This document shows, one piece after another, positions 28,301 to 43,300 of a stretch of 64,000 nt of DNA. The stretch covers positions 32,524,521 through 32,588,520 of the forward strand of contig JARCOQ010000008.1 in the NCBI GenBank assembly GCA_029207755.1, written 5' to 3'. This DNA comes from Chamaea fasciata (Eukaryota > Chordata > Aves > Passeriformes > Sylviidae). The notes below the pieces were generated by a model. It ran no database searches and was not told the origin of the DNA. It saw only the letters and a list, made by a program, of their open reading frames with translations. The stretch's first letter is position 1. Every line of letters starts with the position of its first letter. Both the position numbers and the translations under genes were made by a program.

Positions 28301-31300
28301 GCCACTGGGGAGAGCTGCTCTACAGGCCAGGTAGGGCTTTGCTTCCACAGCCAAAAGAAAGCAGAGAGCAGGAGAGAAGCCCTTTGTGATGCTCCACGGT
28401 GAGTCAGTCTAAAAGCCAGCTCAGCTCACTCACCCAGCATGCTCCCCTCACCTGTTTCATCCCTGCTACACGTACATGACTCTGGAGTTGGAGGCAAGAG
28501 CTGGAAGACATTAAAATATAATCCAAAAATACATTTTTTCCACACTGAAAATAAAATACTGAAGCCACTGGAGCAGTAAACTGTGGAAACATTCTTCTCA
28601 TAAAATTCAAGTACGTTCATTAAGCCCAGAGAGGACTCCTCTCTGTAGGTGAGTTCCCACAGTCCAGTGTAGAAGCACTTTAAGGGGTTACACTGAGAGA
28701 GATCTGGGGTCAAACCTATAAAAACCCATAATTAAACTCCAGAAGCAGACTAGACTCCATCACAAAAGTAAAAAATACTGCGGGAAGACATGGGCCAGTA
28801 TGTGCAGCCAGGCAGGAAATGCACCTGTTAGAGCTTCACAGAGTTCAGTGGGGCTGTTGAAAGGAGACACTGGCACTTCTCAGTCCCACTGGCGGGGCAG
28901 GGAATAAAGAGAACATTTAAAAGAACATGAATCACCTTACCACTTCTGGAAGCACCCTCTTTGCAAGATCGTGGATGGCTTTGATCACAATACATATAGA
29001 TGACAGGAGGAATATGACACCCAAGATAACGCAAGCCCTGGGGAAAAAAAATAGAGAAAAATACAAAGAAGTATTAAGAACATATAAGTTGCCAACTCTT
29101 CCAGGGTAACAGAGGGGGAGAGAATATTAATAATAAAAAAAATGTCTTAAGGAGCTAAACATAGAGGCTTAAATTAAAGAACAGAATGAAACATCCAGTT
29201 CCTCTCCCATTCTTAAAACCTAGATTATGTATGAGAAGACAGGGCATACCAGATGATGTTTCTTTCTCTGATGTTTCAGAGAGAAAGACCTGCCAGTTCT
29301 GCTCCTGATGATTTATCACAGAGTCCTCTAAAGAAGGACTGTTTCTCTGTGTTTGTTTGTTTTGCTAGGATCTCCCATTAGAAATAATGAAGGGAACTTC
29401 ATTCTCTTTACCAAGCCAGCAGAGATATTTGGTAAATGTGGTCAGTAGCATAACAGAACCTGGAGCAGCTGTTTCCTCCTCTTTCCTCCCCAGTCAGGCA
29501 TGATGTAACTGGGGAACTGGTCCACAAAAGCTGACTTGCCTAAGGCCAGCTTGACATAAGACACATGAACTTCCTGCAAGGGTATGCTGACATTTAATAT
29601 GAAAGCCTTTTCTGAAAGACAAGCTTTTCTAACACCCCCAACAGGCTTCAACCAACACGGCCCCAAATCTGTGAGCTGAAAACTGTGGATCACATTTCCT
29701 GTGGTGCCTGTTGAATCACCATCCCTTTCCCCCAGCACATCTTTTATACCCTGCACACTTCTGAGGAACACAGGCAAATATTCCCTAAGGGGAATGCCCT
29801 GACCACTGGCTGGATTTTGTTCCCAAATAAATCAGAGTTTGGGGTTACGTCTGTGAACTTGCCAACCAGCCAAGTCTAACAGCAAATATTTTGCATATTT
29901 GCCAGCAGATACACAACAACTTCAGCAATCTTGATTTGTTCCTCTTATTCTCCAGCTCATTTTTACTGTGGCAAAAGAATTCCCATCCACCTACTTACCC
30001 AGAAATAGCTAAAGTGGATAGAAGAAAGGAAGATGATAACAACAGTGACAAGGGTATTAATAGCAGACAGAAATGCAGTCTGAGGTTTGAATCAGCATTC
30101 AGTAGTCATATTTAGCAAGCCTAGCTTCTCCATTACATGCTGGCTTTTGGAATCCACAGCCATGCAAAATTCATGAGTATAGTACTTTAAGCAAAAACAC
30201 CCCATGGTTTTTGTCTTCTTGAGTGTATTGATTTATCTGCAAACCCACTAAAACACAACACTGCACAATGTCTTCTTTTAATCTCATTTGCTAGAAAGAA
30301 ATAATTTCTAACTACTGCAAATCATGCAGAATTCAACTACAGATCTAAAAAATAACAAACCTACAAAAATCAATCCGAGAAACCGTAGTACGTAATAAAC
30401 AAGTTGCAATTGGTTATTGTGAGCATGCTCCACTTTCACTGTACCAGACCACAAAAATTTTGACACAAGCCAGCTCACTTCCATCTGCTAACAATCACTG
30501 CTGTGTAACTGAAGAGTGTTTCCAACTGCACACCAAGGGTGTTGGTGCCAAGCTGCTTGGCAAATGCAATTTCATTAATGGCATTCAATTAAATTAGACG
30601 AACAAACTGCCATTTCTAAACGGGTTTAAATCAACTCAGAAGCACCCACAAAAACTGGTGAAAGAGGAGTTATACAGAAGCGAAGGTGGACTGATAACAT
30701 GGAGAAGGATTTAAAGACAGCCCTGATAGCTTTGTCTAACCCTTGACTTGCACCTCCAGCACCTATTGAAGATCATGTCCTTATTTTACAGCCATTTCTA
30801 CCTGAGTTAGAGTCAGAGGTTCCCACTCAGTATCTACTAAATCATTATAGTTATAATTGATCTGTAAAGCAAAATAATTGATTGCCACAGGTTTGACAGG
30901 CAGCGGAAAAGCTCTAATGAAGAATGCATGAATCTGGAATCTCCCATGTAATAAACTGCATCTAAAAGGAAGGAGGAAGAGAGAAGACTTAGTCAAAACA
31001 TTTTAAAACACAATGGAAAATCTTTATCTGGTTTTCAGAAACAATAAGTTTTCTGGAATCTTTCAGGATGCAGTACAGTTTGAAAAATAAAAGACTAATT
31101 CAGAAAGGACAAGGGGAGGGCATCTCTCTGATATCCAGGCAACAACCAACTTTTAACTCAACTACAGCTCTAACTTCCAAAGTTGGGTTTTTTTCTTAAA
31201 GAAATGGAATTTGGAATGCAAGAGTAATTAAAACTACTAGATAATATTACAGACTTAACACTGAAACCACCAAGTCTTCTTTAGTTTGCTGTAGGTGTTG

Positions 31301-34300
31301 GTAGCTGATCATGATCTGCCCAAGATACTTCTTGCTGTGTTTTTAAGGCAGTATTTGTATGGGACATTCCAAAAGACAATACGAAGTGTAATTCATTGTA
31401 TTAGAAATGATCTCATCAGTTCCATCAAATTGTCAATATTATTTTGTCACAGATGAAACACTCTGTTAAATTGGTTGCACTGCAGCCTCAGGCATTAAGA
31501 GTGAAATTATTTAGACTCTCAAAACAATCAAAGCTTTTACACAGCTTTGGAGCTTTGGTCACTGCTAGCTCATTTCTAGTGGAATTCAGACACCTGTATA
31601 AATCCTGAAAACTAAAGCTTGATTCTGGCAGCAATACATCTTGACAATTTTCAGAAGATACTTCCTTGAAAGCAGGATTACAACCCACATACAAGCCATT
31701 TATATATTTTTACAGCCCTATAAATACCCATTTTGTATTACAGCAGCCCTGGATATTTGCACTCACACCCATCAGAAGCAGATCAGTGTAACTGCATTAC
31801 AGCACACACAGCTGCCACCTCACCCGTTCCATCACATATTCCCCGTGTGGAGCTCTAATAGACACAGTTCTTCATTTTGATGACAAATTCTCACAACTCA
31901 TAAGGAAACCAGAAAAGGAAATCAATCACTGTAAGCACCTGATATTCTTTTCCCTAATCAAAATTTTGTTGCTTTGCATAAGTCAAGGGCTTTTAAGCAG
32001 GTAGCACTGAGATTCAGGGGCTTCCATCTCCACAAACTGTCAATTTTCAAGCTGCTATTAGTAAGTTTGCACTTTTTCCCCTCATTTTATCATAAAATTA
32101 ATTTCCTAAGTAGAGTAAGTCCAACGAACCAATTCATTTGCATTTAGCAGATGCAGCAGAACAGCCTCCTAATTCCTGGACTTAGCCTTAATTCTACCTT
32201 ACAGTTTGAAATTCTTTGTTATAATTCCCTACAGGTAGTAATAAGACTAAAAATTTCTGTAATGTTTCCAACACAGAATTAGAGATTAATCTCACTCAGA
32301 TTTCCGTGGTGATTAATCTTCAACATAATGAAGGGATTTTACCTTCAGCATGGTCTTGCCACACTAAACACCCTTTCCAAGAGTTGATCCCTTTCAGACA
32401 AAGAGGCTGCTCCTCCAGGTAAGCAGCAGTCAGATTGATGGAAGAGATTCTCAGCTACTTGTTTGGTAACATTTTATAAAAAATAAATTGACAATAGTAA
32501 TGAAATTATGCATATATGCTGAGTAACAAGCTCTGGTATAAATTACCTCAAAAGTGATCTGGAAAAGCTACACGAGGGTGACTGGAAATTGAGTTTTTCT
32601 CATATCAACTGACTGCTATGAAATAGCCAATGCAAGAGCTTTTCTTTCTCAATTATTACTGAGAAAATATCTTTCTCAACTTCTCAATTATCATCCCATT
32701 CTCTTTCTGGCAAATCTTTACAGCAGCACAGTACCACTGGGGGTTTGCAGTGAAGCCCTTGGTAATAACTCCTCTCAAGTCAAAGGCAGTAAAACAGAAT
32801 TAAAGATTCAGAGAAAAATTAGTGATGCACATGAATACAATCTGCAAAAATGTGTTAACTTTCTCCTAGAGGCTCATAGAGAGTTGTTTAGGGGCAGTGG
32901 GGAGGAAAAAGGCTCTCATGCACTTGATGGTTTCTCTGTTACAGTCAGGAAACTATTTTACCACCACGCTTCAAGTCCATTAAACTAATGCCTGAACCAT
33001 GATGACACCATGTGGAATAAAAGTTTGTCAGTAGCAGTCTAATTACTCCCTAATTTTGTTAATGTATGATGAAATTATAATGCAATATTAAAGCCCTAAC
33101 CTTCTCATGAAGTACTGCACTATTCTCCCACCTGTTTCATTCCTTGCAGTGTCCCAGATTAGTTGACCCTTTTTGATTATACGGGTTATTTGGGGCGGGG
33201 ATGTTTATTACTTTTACCAAAGTAGAGAGGCTCCCAGAAAAACAGAAGAGCCCAGGATGGAAGGAACCTCCAAATGTCATCTGGACCAACCTTTCACAGG
33301 AAAGGGGAGCCTAGATGAGATTCTCTAGCACCCTGTCCAACTGCCTCTTGAAAACTGTCCACAGTGAAGACTCTGCCACATCCCTGGGGAGGTTGTTCCA
33401 GTGATTGATTGTTCTCACTGTAAAAATTTCCATTCTGGTATCAAGATTACCTGCCTTGTTCATAGAAAATATTTTGATCATTTCAGCTGAACTACAGGAG
33501 TAAACATGACAAAAAGAACTGGAAAAAAAAGTCATTGTAAAAACCACTAGGATTTGTATTCATATTCTGTATTCATATTTGTATTCATATTCATTTTCAT
33601 ACTCTTGAGATAGAAGCTCTATTCTCACATTTGCAAAGCTGCCATCTAAACAAGCTTCAGTTCCTCACCCAGTTCTCTGGCAGCCACGATGCCGTAAATA
33701 AAAGACAAGACTTCTAATTTCTACATATATTCTGGTTACCCTCCAAGAGCTGGTTTACTCTATTTTAATTCTGCAATTCCTTGATTGTTAAAAATCTTAC
33801 CACATTATATTTCCCTAAGGGAAATGAGATTTTCACTATGGATTAACGGTGGAACAGTTTCCCAGAGAGGCCGTGGAGGCTCCGTCCTTGGAAGTTTTGG
33901 AGACCTGACTGGATGAAGGTGTGAGTGACCTATTCTGATCTCACAGCTCACTCTGCTCTGTGCCAGAGACCTCCTGAGGCCCCTACCAACCTGCACTATC
34001 CTGTGATCCTATTAATTTTTATTCACAAAAGCTTTAACTCTGCAGGCTCTGTCAAGATCTTTCAGTACTAATGACTCCTAATAGCCCACAGAAAAGGAAA
34101 TGTTAAAATCTCTGCAGGCTGTTTTCACCACTGAAGTGGTGAAAAATATTACTTTGCAAGGAACTGTAACTTCACATTAAAATGAGCTGCAGGCCAATAA
34201 GAACAATATGAGCTCTAAGCCCAGGAGTAATGTGAGCTTCTTCAGCAAAGCTGAGAAAATCAGTTTTATGATGGATACAGAATTTAATCTCTGAGTAAAC

Positions 34301-37300
34301 CCACCAATAAAACCTCTACAGTTTAGGTAAGAAAAAAAAGAAAAAGATAAAAGTAATTATTCTAATAAAAACTGTAGAAGTGCTAAATCCTGTTTCCCAT
34401 GATTAGAAGGGATTTTAGTCTTAGTGGCTGACAGAGTGGATATCATGTCTGGAATCATTCAGGGAAAGTCACACGGTATAACACGGAAGGCAATTGTCCA
34501 GGAGGTTTTTCCTGTCAGAAGTTAGGAAAATTTTTTTGAGCATGAAGTATTCATTCACTTTCTAATTCTGTATCTGTACTTCTTTCTCAATTGTCTTCTA
34601 TGCCTAACCACATGAGAGGAACCCTTTGCAACCTCTTTGCCTTGCTGGTGCTCTTGTTTTCATTCTTCCTTCCCAAAACCAAACACAAATTACGTTCTTT
34701 GACTACCCCATCATTAATAACTTGGAACTTGCAATAACCTGCACCACATTTCCTCTAGAGGAGAGGCTGTCATCCTGTTTAAACAACGCTAGGCATGCTT
34801 TCATTTCACAGTGGTGCTATGGCAGCGCTCATAGCCTACATCCATTAGTGTAAAATGGGGGGCAGGTGACAGCAACAGCTCCGTTTTGGGGACTGTATCT
34901 CTGCAGGAAGGGCCTGTCCAGCATCCAGCACACTGTGCCACAGCTCTGCAGCTCTGTACTTTAAATACAGGCATCCAAATTACAGCGCAGCTCTTCACTA
35001 ACATTAGCTGCTGCTCTGAAACATTGCTGAGACCATCGTAGCCACATTTTTCATGAGGGTGACATCCAGAAGTCTGACATCTGTAACATCTGCCTCTTAA
35101 ACTCATTAAAGCACTTTCTCTGAAAAGAACTAGCCGCTGTGACATATTATGGTAATACACAGTCAAAAGATGCAATATCAGCCTCAGTCTTGAGATCCCT
35201 GCCTATTTGTCATGCTCTGGTGCTAATCTAAAGCTTCCTTGTGTCCAATTAGGCTGTTATATCAGCTACTGGTGTAGCTTATCTGTTATCAGTGTTCCTG
35301 AAGACGTTTTGGACACCAGACTGCACAGAATCACAGCTGTTCAGAGTATTTACACCTGCCTGCTCCTGGCTGAGGAGGGAATAGAGTCAATTTAAGAGGC
35401 ACTCTAAAAGGAATGGAGTGGGCTCGCTGTTCATCACACACGTTCCATAATCCACTCCCAACTGCCAGGATCCAGATCAGCATCATTACAGCTACTCCTT
35501 TTTTCTCACCATATAAAAACATAAGCCCAAACTAGGTTACACAATAATGAAAATACAATTAATAGTCCAAATGACCACTGAAAGTCAATTTTTCAATTAC
35601 TGTGTTAGAAAAGTGGGTTGTGACATCACGTGGTCTAACTTCTTAAAAGACATGGAGGGGAAAAGCTGTTTATGTCTGAGACTCAGATCAGCTCTGCTAG
35701 GGAACCATTTCATGCTGAAAGTGTTACAGGCCTTCTAAAACTTTTATTATCCCTTAGGATTTCCACTAGTTGCTGCAGAACAGGGTATTTACATACTTAA
35801 CATCATGCAGCTGAACTGGGGCAACAGCTCCATAAATAATTTGATGCTCCAGGTATGGAATATCTGACAGAAAAAGCTAACAGACATTTCTACAACTGGG
35901 GGGAGTTTGAAAACTCTCATGACCTATTTTCTACTTCCTGGGTCTGCACAGACCCTGCAGCTGCACTTGGAGTACACCTGCCTTACAACCACCCTCCTGG
36001 CTCCAGCACTGCTCCTCCACTTGCAGCAGATGATCAGAGACTCTGCCATTCCCCTGAACCTGGAAGTTAAAGCCTTTTGAGTACTTCTATAATATTCTTT
36101 TTTATGGTGATCATCAAATTCCAGCACAGGAAACATCATATCCCTGATTTTATATGCATAGGCCTGTGTGTAAATACTAGGCAATACACACAAATCCTGC
36201 TTAATCAACTAACAGTTAAGTAAAAGGAAAGGCTTTCACAGGTTTTGGATCTAGCTCCAGTAAAATCATTGCCAAGTCTACAGATGCCACAGTTTTTGAA
36301 ACAGATTTTAGAATATATAAATATATACATTTTCTATTTCATATTTAATATAACTTGTATGTGCAATGATTTTTTTGGGGCGTGCACAACAACTGTAGGC
36401 ATACAATCATTTCTGTCTGGGTAAGAGCAAAGTTTCTGACTGATTTACTTTTGTCTGAATATGGGATAACAAATTTATGGAGAAATTATGATGCCTATTA
36501 AGTCAGCCTAATGAAGCACCCCTGAAACTTGTCTCTAGCACTGTACCTGGATGTAGAATTTTGGCCAAATATTTCAGAAGAAATAATGGTCTAGAAATTT
36601 TCAGTGGGGTTAAGAAGAAACTACACTTCTCCTCCTATAAAGCAGCTATCCAAGCACAAGTGACATCTCTGCTTCTATATAGTGCTATACCTGGGTGTAG
36701 AATTTTGGCCAAATATTTCAGAAGAAAGAATGGTTTAGAAATTTTCAGTGTGGCTAAGAAGAAACTATACTGCTCCTCCTATAAAGCAGATACTCAAGCA
36801 CAGGTGAGCACTCCATTTGAAAACTCTCCACTGTGCCTCATTCTGTGGGAGAGACAGGAAAATGTGGTGTGAGGCCAAACCCCTGGAACCTGAGAACCAC
36901 ACATGAGCTGCAGAGGTAGATCCTGAGCTTTTTGCTGCTTGCAGCTCCCTGCATTTGACATTTTTCCAGATCACTTAGGTATTCCATTCACTCATCACAA
37001 AAGAGCTTTGCCTCCAGCCACAGAGGTTTGCCCTGAACTGTGGGTAGGTGCGGATTTTGCCATCTGTGCTTCGAGTCTCTTTCGTATGTATGGTATAGAT
37101 AAAATTATCCACAGTTTTTTCAATGTGACTGATATGTTGGGTCTGAACCCAGAGGATTATTTTCATTCAACACTGCCTAAATAGACAGTGCTCATTTAGC
37201 TGGGTTAACCAGCACAGCAGAGCCAATCTGCACATGAAAATTTAAATACAATAGAAATACTAAAAATGTGGGTGGCTTTATTTAATTCTGTGTACCAAGA

Positions 37301-40300
37301 GACATATGCCCTGAAACCATATAGATCAATATGCTTTCCTTTTGCATCAGAGGGAGAGAGAAGAGCCAGACCCAACTTTGCAGTATGGCAGTCAAAAAAG
37401 GTGGCTTCTAATTCTTTCAAGCTTTGAGTGCAAAAGTAGGATACCTCACAATCCCCATATTCCCCATATGCCTAATTGTAATGCACATAAATTCAGTATA
37501 AGTTCTGCAAGGCTCCCCATGACCAGATACCAGGGTAAATATTCCAAGTGGTGTCATCTGAATAAGAGCAAGAGAGAGAAAAGGTTTACAATTACTTCAG
37601 AAGAAGAGGCTCTCTCTGTCTTGTGGTCTCATCACATTTTCTCCTGTGATTTCTCATGTCATTTCTGATGAGGAGCAATCAAATATCTTTCTCAGAGATT
37701 GCTTTTAGCTGAAACTAAATTAGAAATTCTTAGATTAAGCTCTTACAGTTGTGTTCTGAATGTCAAAACAGGTGAGAACACCAGTTCTTCCTCCCCCTAA
37801 TTTAGGAACCTATTAGGAAGCAAATCCCCAGGACAGGCATTCTCCACGTGGCAAATGGGCTCAGCGTCCTGAAGGTATCAAATCCACAGCCACAGCTGAG
37901 GTGTAGAGATGAAAGTTAAGCTACAGGCACACAACAAAGCATTTAGGTAACGTCTACTTGCAAAATGACTCTTTTGTTCTGGCAAAAAGCTTTCTCAGAA
38001 GCAGGTGGAGGTATGACAGATATCTGCACCCGTGTCTACCACATCACAGATTTTAATTCCTGTAATTTCAGTATTACTGCTCATGTTTCACACAACAGCT
38101 CCACCAATTTATTAAAAAAAAAAAGAAAAGCACATATCTGCACTCATTATGTATTATGTCATGGCAACACAGAGCACCACAAGTGTGTTTAAAATGATTA
38201 GTCCGTGATACAATTTAATTTTCGTATTAGGTAATTAAGGAATGCATAGCCAGAGTCTGAAATACGTAATGAAAAAACCCAAGCAAACAAACAAACAAAA
38301 CCACAACACCAAAACAGTGAAAGAAACATAAGAAATGTGTGTTTTGTGCTCTTGCCATAATCCAGAATGTTCATTATGAGTCAGGTTTCCTATTTACCCT
38401 GGCACTGGGTTAAGAAAGATGTTGACAGACTGGTTCCTGGGAAACACAGAATTTAACTTGATATCATCAACAAAATAATATATAGCAAACACCAGCTGCA
38501 ACTGTCAAGAGTCACTGTTTTAAATATGCTGTACAGAGTTGGGTTTTGCAATAAAAAAGCCAGTAGCCAAAAATCCCAGAATCAATGGATCCCACAGGCA
38601 TAGGCAGAAACTGGGTCCTGTACTGCCCTGGACAGAAAAGCAAGATCTTTCCAACCAACTGTACTGAAAAAGCTCTGGTTTTCAAAGCTTTCCCACAAGG
38701 CTGTGTACATGTAGTTTGTTATTCTGTTTTTCCAATACTTCCTTACCTGGTATCTCTCACCTTCTCCTCAGACACAGCTCCTGCACTCCAACCAAGTCCT
38801 TCATTCCTGAATTTAACAGAAGCTAAAAGCTGCCCTTGGCTGTATAGCCAGTTCAACATCTCGTGAGATATTTTTCCAGTCTTCTATGAAGAAATTTCTT
38901 CTACAGCTATTTACTGAGTTTATTTGAGCACATGAAAAACCACTGTTGCCAAACCAGTGTCAACAAAGTTCTTCCTTTGCTTCAGCAACCCAATAAGCTA
39001 CCAAGTTGCTAAATGTTTACTAAAGGGCAGAATCTTGAAGCCATTTGTAAACTGGTTCAGGAGAGAAGCCAGGGGGACCATTCACATTTCTTTGCACATC
39101 TTAAATGCCTCAGTCAATTTCAGTTGTAAATTTTCATCTTTAGTGGAGATCTCCAATTATTTCTCTAGTTATTTCAGCACTCTTTCCTTTCTTTAATTCC
39201 TTGATCATTGCTTTTTGACGACTTGTTCAGCACTTTTACATTTCCTGCATGTTAATTTACAACCTACAGATCACACTGAGCAGATCAAGTTCTCATGAAC
39301 TATGCATGTGCTCTGACTCTCCTCCCAGATATCTGTAGTCCTTCCCAACTCTTGCATTGCCTCAAGACCCACAGTTCTTTCAAGGATTCTTCTAAAAACC
39401 ATCAAATATTCATCCCACTCCCACATACTCCTTCATTAATGAGCCAGTCAGGCAGAGTCAAGCAGTGTCTTGGGGCCTGCAATCTTGCAGTGGTTTAATT
39501 CCTGACCTTGGTGAATGTTTTAGCCTCAGCTTTTATTTCACATGGGCAGCAGTGGTACATCCAGGAGCAGCCTGAGCAGCAGCAGGAAGGGTGACAGAGC
39601 CCTAGAAGTGGCAGGACTCTGGAGCAAAAGGAGTTTTCCCATCAATCCTCCCAGTCAAAGCAAAGAGATTTGAGATGGCTGAACCTGGAGAATCAACAAA
39701 TGGTTACAGGGCTGGTGCCACTGCCAGGGGTTCCTGCTCTTCTGAGCTGTGTGTGGTGGTTGGCACCCTGGAGGGAAGGGATGAACTGAAGGGATGAACA
39801 CTGAAAAAGTACCTTCTTCATCTCACCCCAGAAAACAAGAGAAATCAAATGATCCAATAAAAGTGAAACGTGTTAATCGGAGTTAAACTCAGTGGGACAC
39901 ATTTACATGATGGTTTCAGCACTCCAGTTGCCCTGGAGTCAAATGGAAGTGCACTGGTTCCTCTCAGCAGAACTTGGCACAGCAAGCACTTCTGTGCTCT
40001 TAGGAGTGCCAGCCCATCCAGTGCTGCAGCTCCAACTGCCATATGGCTGCAGCTTAACTAAGACTACGCATTTCTTCTACATCTTAGCATTTTATCCTCA
40101 GTATTTAATTCACAGCACATCATGAGTCAGGCTGCATTCCCTGTGCCTTTTCCTGGGGGTGTGTTTTTCAGTCTATCTTTATGCTCTCTCTCAATGACGT
40201 CCAAGAGCTGGGCCTGAATCTAACGCTGCCTTTCCATGAGGGGATTAACACTGATTTTAACAGATTTTGGATCAATCTCTTGCTGTCAAGTTTATGAAAC

Positions 40301-43300
40301 AGGAAGTTTTATAAATTTGCCAAACACAATTAATTGGCAATTCCACTTGGCTTCTGCCAAGGATGTAAGGAATTTTTCAGATATGCTAGGATACACAGAC
40401 AAATGCAATACGTAAATCAATAAAAGACAGACCTATAAATAAAGAACTAAGCGGAAGCTACCTTATTCTGGTAAACAGACCCCTGCACTGAGGCAGAATA
40501 TGGCCAGGCACACAAAACCAGGAATAACACACAGCACAACCTGAGCACCCACACAAATTTGCACCACGCTGTCCAGGAGCCTGAGGGAGAAGGCCCACAG
40601 AAAATGAAGATCGTGGCAGACCAGGTGGAGTTAGATATGATACAAAGATTATTCATAAGCTGAGCAGGCAGTCAGCAGGCGTCATTGCAACATTTTCCCA
40701 GCGTCCAGGAGGAAAAACAATTACATGCAGTGTTTCAAGCTAGAGATTGATTAAACACAACAGGAAATTAGAAATGTGCCTCCCTCAAAAATCTGACACA
40801 GTGAGAGTTGCCTTAAGCAGCACAACCATCTCACCATCTCTTTGCTGTCAGTACTGTGGTGGTTCTCCTGTCAGCTCTGGAAACAGAGGGATAACCAGGC
40901 TGACTAGCCAGTGATTCACATTCCCAGCATATGGGAACATTCTTTCACTTGATTCTGAACTCATCATGTAACCTTAGCTGTCTTCAGCTAATGGGCATGG
41001 CAAGTAATTCACTGACTTAATTTAGCCTTATGTAAAGCAGAGGGATTATATGAAAGCAAATTAAAAATGAGCATAAAAAAAAACCAGGAAAATGTTTACT
41101 ACTTTGCCCGTTCACTTTACTGGCTTAGCCATAGGGATATGTTGAGTCTTCTTTTGTATTGGGATTTATTTTCTCTTTTAAATACTTTACAAGGTTCATT
41201 TGAAAAAGCTCAACAGAAGGAGATTTCAAAAATATGTTAATTGAATGTTGACAGGAATCTCTTTGGACACCCACAAAAGCAAGATACTAAGAAAATGTCT
41301 GCTAAATTCTCCAAATCTGTGCAGGAAGACTAATTTTAATCACATTTTTCTGCATTTGTTTTTATGAATCAATGCCACATCAGTCTTTTATGCCCTTTTA
41401 TTCCAAACTGTTCTATATGGAGCCCTGCCAGAAAGGAGCTCACAGCCCTGGCAAGCTGTTGCATGAGCCTGAGTTAATGCATGTAAAAATACCGCTTACT
41501 TTTCCTTAGTTTTTAGGAAAAGATTGTGAAGATGTGATTGAGACACTGGGCCCCCAGGCTTTTTGTTGTTGGTTTTCTGTGGGGTTTTTTTGTGTTTGTT
41601 TGGTTTTGATCCTACCGGTTATGCAATGTTCAGTTTCATCAAGCTGCCCTTTATTGAAGGGGCATCATTAGAGGTGTTTCAGCACAAAACCTACCTTATC
41701 CCCCAGTTGAGCTATTTTCCAGCCAGATGGGATGCTGCCAGCAATGGCAATGCAGAGAAAAAACACACCCTGGCAAATGTACTGCAATTCTCCACCTGGA
41801 TGCCCAAAATTTCAGTAGGAATTTTAAATCTTCTATATGTACTAGCTGGAAAAATTCTTGAGTCAATCTCCACCTGATCTTCTCAGCTACCATATGAATC
41901 ACCCACAGAAATGATGCACAATGATGCAGAACACAATTCCCACTGTGATCAATACTGCACTGCATGTGCAAAGACTTTCATATCGATAGGATAGGATATA
42001 CAGGATATATACAGCAAGCATTAAATATGAAAAAACCTCCTTGCAAAGTAAACATAAAGAAGACATGCATCACTGCTATCCTCTTAAAAAAATTAAAGTG
42101 GATGATATTCAAACTTGTTAAGGGAAGTACAAATGTAATACAAGCATCAATTTCAAAATCATACTCTAGTAAGAATAATTCAGTAAGATGCAAAATGAAA
42201 GATTGACAGATCTATTACAGATTACAATTACAATTCACTTGATACAGGTGCTGCAAGGGAAAACAAATTGCAAAGGCCCAACCACAGCTATGTTGGCTAA
42301 AAAGAAACTGAAAATCAATCATCACGGGGAGGTTTGCCTAAGGAGAGGCTGCGTGTTTGGGAGCAAGCAGTGAGCAGAAGGAAAGAATACTTGCTGACAT
42401 GACAAAGAGTTTTTTGTCAAAGCTCTGGAATCTGTAGCCTCTCAGCTTGACAACAAAAGCTCTGCAGGGCCCTGCCACAGGCAGAAGAAATTAAGTGTAC
42501 TCACATGTACTCCCTGTGAGCAGAGTGCACAGCGGCTGCGTTGCTGTAACGCCACAAAACTATCGCTGATGACAAAACATCCAGGGTGGCATCAAACTGA
42601 AAGAGATACAGAATCAATTGTTTTGTGGGCCATTAAATGTGCCCTGCACTAAGAGCAGTGCATTTACCATCCTGCTGCACAGGCACAAGGCAGCTTCAAA
42701 TAAATCACTTTAATGAAATCAGGATTTACGTTTATTGAATTGATCTTCACATTTTCGCCACGTATTATTGCATAATCATACACTTCAGAGCTCAGAAAGT
42801 CAATCAAGGGATTAAAAAATTTTGAATTTTTACTCTATCACTTGTGAAGAACTTAAGAAAAAAACAAACATCACAGTGTGCCACAGTAACACTCCAAGAG
42901 TTAAAATACTAATATGATTCTAATGCAAAGACTGTAAAGAAATAAGTGTAGAAAAGTGCCTGTCAGACATTCCTTTTTCCTGCAGTCACTAATTTCCTGC
43001 AATATCTTTTGTATCCAACCAAGAAAATAATAACTTTTTCTCCCACTCAGATTTCAACCTATATGAATCTATTATTCTGTATCATCAGCAAAATTGCCAT
43101 GTTTTTATTCCCAATTAATGCAGATGTGGTGTCAGGAACACTGAAAACCAGGCCTGTCCCACTGCAAGAACTTTCACTCCCATGTCACACTTCCTACAGA
43201 GTCAATCTCACCTTCAAAATTGAAAGCTAAAGATAAATTATTTGATATGAGTCATTGCTTGTCGTTAGGAATTTTTTTGCTCTGCCACTAATCTGGAAAG

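Larger units (their letters stand above)
15304..28940 (-). other. TMEM163: TMEM163 intron 5
   Basis: This 13.6-kb intron carries the TCTAA pentanucleotide array at 17041-17080, a CpG-rich pocket at about 18480-18810 flanked by lesser CpG-bearing sequence from 18060, and A-runs at 20364 and 20611. The remainder is AT-rich single-copy-looking sequence. No exon with matching phase was found inside it. Confidence 0.9.
29038..42504 (-). other. TMEM163: TMEM163 intron 4
   Basis: This 13.5-kb intron contains two CR1 fragments of opposite orientation (33.2-34.0 kb), a short ATTCATATT repeat cluster, the 144-bp tandem duplication at about 36.5-36.8 kb and an AAAC-rich stretch near 38280. No credible exon was seen inside it. 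Confidence 0.9.

Noticed and set aside
36561..36872. 103-codon repeat protein encoded by the 144-bp duplication
   Set aside because: It has no start context, family or conservation evidence. It is intronic and antisense to TMEM163, so it is reported only as a repeat.
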